A stretch of 49,925 nucleotides of DNA from positions 1 through 49,925 of the forward strand of contig CBFGTV010000020.1 in assembly GCA_965652145.1 (NCBI GenBank), read 5' to 3'. The position numbers were made by a program, and so were the translations under genes. Each line of letters begins with the position of its first letter. Within the stretch, counting starts at the first letter, position 1. The notes beneath the pieces were generated by a model. The model searched no databases. It saw nothing but the letters and a program-made list of their open reading frames with translations, and was not told the DNA's origin. This DNA comes from CBFGTV01 sp965652145 (lineage in GTDB: Bacteria; Bacillota; Clostridia; Peptostreptococcales; Natronincolaceae). Below are positions 47,978 to 49,925 of this stretch, one piece after another.

Positions 47978-49925
47978 ATGATTGAATGTAGTGTAAGGGA
48001 ACTTAAAAAATACTTTGGTGCCAATAAAATATTTGATAATATCTCCTTTGAGCTAAAGACCAGCGAGAGAGTTGGTTTGATCGGGCAGAACGGATGTGGT
48101 AAAACCACATTGATGAAAATACTAATGGGCATGGAAGATTATCAGGGAGGCAGCATCAGTCTGAGAAAAGGTGTGAAGCTAGGCTACTTGGAGCAAATTC
48201 ATTGTGTTGAGGAGGCCTTGACTGTACGGGATGTACTGCGGCAGGCCTATGAAGAAGCTATTGCATTGCAGGAGAAAATAAAAGTACTTGAAGAGGATAT
48301 GACTCTGCTGACTGATGAGGCTTTAAAACAAGCAATGGAAAGCTATGGACGGTGTATAGAAGCCTACGAGGCCCTTGGGGGATATGAACTGGAAATCAAT
48401 ATTGACCGTGTTTGCCAGGGGTTAACAATTCCTGATGAAATGCAAATAAGACCATTTAAAGACCTCAGCGGTGGTGAAAAAACCCGTGTCATTTTAGGAA
48501 AGCTGCTGTTAGAAGCGCCGGATATACTATTACTGGATGAACCCACGAACCATCTTGACATTAAGTCAATAGAGTGGCTTGAGGAATTTTTAAGGAGCTA
48601 CAAAGGAACGATTTTAATTATCTCCCATGACCGATATTTTTTGGATAAGGTAGTCACCAAAATTCTAGAGCTCTGGCCCCAACAGATGAATTCCTTCAAT
48701 GGTAATTATAGTGCTTATGTAATTGAAAGGGAGCGAAGATTTCTTGAGGATTTTAAAAGATATCAAAATCAACAAAAACAAATAGATCGAATGAAGGAAC
48801 AAATCCACCGCTATCGAGTTTGGGGGGCTATGCGTGATAGTGAGGCTATGTATAAGCGGGCTAAAGAGCTGGAAAAAAGGCTTGAGAAAATTGATGTACT
48901 GGATCGCCCCATATTAGAAAATCGTAAAATGAAGATGGAGGCGCTATTAACCGACAGATCAGGAAAAAGAGTTGTTACAGCTGAGAATATTGTCAAAGGC
49001 TACGGAGAAAAGGGGTTAATTGATCAAAGCAGCTTTACAATTTTCTATCAGGATAGTATTGCTCTGATGGGAGCCAATGGCAGTGGAAAAACCACCCTGC
49101 TCAAAATGATTTTGGGTGAGGAACTTCCTGACCGGGGAGTAATTAAACTGGGTTCGGGAGTGAAAATTGGATATTTACCTCAACAGGTTGTTTTCGAGGA
49201 GGAAGGAAAGACTCTGTTGGAATATTTTTCAGATTACCATGGAATAGCCCAGGGAGAGGCGAGGGCAGCCCTGGCTAAAATGCTTTTTATGAGAGAAGAT
49301 GTGAATAAGAAAATAAAAAGTCTCTCGGGAGGAGAGAAAAGCCGCCTAAAATTATGCTCCCTTACCTATGAAAAGGCGAACCTCTTAATTCTTGATGAGC
49401 CTACCAACCATTTGGATATTGATTCAAGGGAGGTACTGGAAAACACCCTGATGTCCTTTGAAGGTACCCTTCTTTTTGTATCCCACGATCGTTATTTTAT
49501 AGAAAAAATGGCGGAGAAGCTCTTATTAATTGAAGATGGAAAGCTTCAATTGTACCCCTTTGGGTATCAAGAATGGGTAAGGGAACGGGAAAAGAGTATA
49601 GCAATCAATATTAAAATTTCCAATGGCCCCTTGAAGAATGATAAAGCTAAATCTAAACCTAAACAGGCAGTTGCTGATTCCCGCCTCGGTAGCAACATAA
49701 TTGAAAAACAAATAGAAGAACTTGAAAACAAATATCAGGCCTTATCGAAGGAAATGGAAGATAATCCTTTCGATCATATTTTGTTAGATGGTTTGGAGCT
49801 GGAAAGACAGCAGCTGGATCAAAAAATAAGTGAATTGTATCATCAATGGGACGCCGTGTTAAAGGCAGAGAAATCAAAACTACCCGCTCAGCGGGTAGTT
49901 TGCTCAGCCCTAGAAGGGCATGTTA
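47978..49925 (+). CDS. ABC-F family ATPase (ribosome protection-type), 3' end beyond window
   Basis: The frame runs 649 codons from ATG 47978 and is still open at the window edge. It has two ABC domains without membrane helices. Walker A sequences are GQNGCGKTT (about residues 36-44) and GANGSGKTT (about 365-373); signatures are LSGGEKTRV and LSGGEKSRL; Walker B sequences ILLLDEPTNHLD and LLILDEPTNHLD contain the ABC-F EPTNHLD motif. A charged linker (about 240-315) lies between them, and a coiled-coil C-terminal extension follows. ABC-F proteins rescue antibiotic-stalled ribosomes or regulate translation. The leader suggests drug induction, and clostridial CplR-like proteins are a plausible match, unproven. 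A palindromic repeat overlaps its 3' end. Confidence 0.9.
   Translation, partial: MIECSVRELKKYFGANKIFDNISFELKTSERVGLIGQNGCGKTTLMKILMGMEDYQGGSISLRKGVKLGYLEQIHCVEEALTVRDVLRQAYEEAIALQEKIKVLEEDMTLLTDEALKQAMESYGRCIEAYEALGGYELEINIDRVCQGLTIPDEMQIRPFKDLSGGEKTRVILGKLLLEAPDILLLDEPTNHLDIKSIEWLEEFLRSYKGTILIISHDRYFLDKVVTKILELWPQQMNSFNGNYSAYVIERERRFLEDFKRYQNQQKQIDRMKEQIHRYRVWGAMRDSEAMYKRAKELEKRLEKIDVLDRPILENRKMKMEALLTDRSGKRVVTAENIVKGYGEKGLIDQSSFTIFYQDSIALMGANGSGKTTLLKMILGEELPDRGVIKLGSGVKIGYLPQQVVFEEEGKTLLEYFSDYHGIAQGEARAALAKMLFMREDVNKKIKSLSGGEKSRLKLCSLTYEKANLLILDEPTNHLDIDSREVLENTLMSFEGTLLFVSHDRYFIEKMAEKLLLIEDGKLQLYPFGYQEWVREREKSIAINIKISNGPLKNDKAKSKPKQAVADSRLGSNIIEKQIEELENKYQALSKEMEDNPFDHILLDGLELERQQLDQKISELYHQWDAVLKAEKSKLPAQRVVCSALEGHV
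49877..49919 (+). repeat. Double palindrome at the 3' end of the ABC-F frame
   Basis: AAACTACCCGC (49877-49887) and GCGGGTAGTTT (49891-49901) form an 11-bp stem with loop TCA. A second small hairpin, GCCCT (49907-49911) and AGGGC (49915-49919), follows 5 bases later. The translated stretch is unlike an ABC-F tail. It is probably a REP-like repeat or the end of a small mobile element. Confidence 0.65.

Noticed and set aside
1..49925. CRISPR array, tRNA or rRNA genes
   Set aside because: No regularly spaced repeats, cloverleaf-like clusters with conserved TTCGA loops, or rRNA signature sequences were noticed.

Overview
The window looks like the chromosome of an anaerobic, endospore-forming member of the Clostridia. 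The evidence is a cotJA-cotJB-cotJC spore coat operon, a clostridial BlaI/BlaR1 pair, radical SAM chemistry, a beta-lysine acetyltransferase and low-to-moderate GC with consensus sigma-A promoters. No tRNA, rRNA, complete insertion sequence or CRISPR array was seen. Species cannot be assigned from sequence reading alone. || Region 1 (1-18655, all + strand, truncated at the left edge) is a biosynthetic operon of tightly packed, often overlapping genes. It encodes three crotonase-fold proteins, a discrete acyl carrier protein, an SRPBCC-like protein, a hotdog thioesterase, a KAS III-like protein with altered catalytic positions, a B12-binding-type radical SAM enzyme, a 3-hydroxyacyl-CoA-dehydrogenase-like reductase and an intact KAS II. 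dTDP-sugar synthesis genes (rmlB, rmlA), a macrolide-type glycosyltransferase and an Sfp-type phosphopantetheinyl transferase follow. An export module (979-aa double FtsX permease, LolA-like secreted protein, ABC ATPase interrupted by a frameshift) comes next, then an acetyltransferase, a PIG-L deacetylase and a sugar epimerase/reductase. My reading is an ACP-bound chain processed by beta-oxidation-type enzymes, probably unsaturated because no enoyl reductase is visible, then glycosylated and exported. The gene roles recall aryl polyene clusters, but the enzyme families differ. The product is unknown. || Region 2 (18660-28994) holds housekeeping and transport genes: a PadR regulator with a HAAS-FtsW/RodA-like fusion, an S9 peptidase, an NRDE protein on the - strand, two MATE exporters, a yybP-ykoY (Mn2+) riboswitch with a readable terminator switch ahead of a GDT1/TMEM165 Mn2+ exporter, and mnmA. 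|| Region 3 (28995-36803) begins with an unassigned structured RNA that has its own strong promoter and terminator, followed by an AblB-type acetyltransferase. Next is a self-contained operon with a palindromic operator, membrane protein, winged-helix regulator, ABC ATPase and two ABC-2 permeases. A cyclophilin, a small unknown protein and peptidase T complete it. || Region 4 (36816-42690) has a MacB-like ABC system on the - strand (ATPase, large signal-peptide protein with CARDB/NEW3-like repeats, permease) and the cotJABC operon on the + strand. || Region 5 (42826-49925) is accessory in character: a FlxA-like coiled-coil protein, blaI-blaR1, a divergent BlaI-type promoter that runs straight into a terminator, VanZ, a histidine kinase remnant, an XRE regulator, and an ABC-F gene with a long attenuator-like leader. 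A palindromic repeat lies at the 3' end of the ABC-F gene, which runs off the window.
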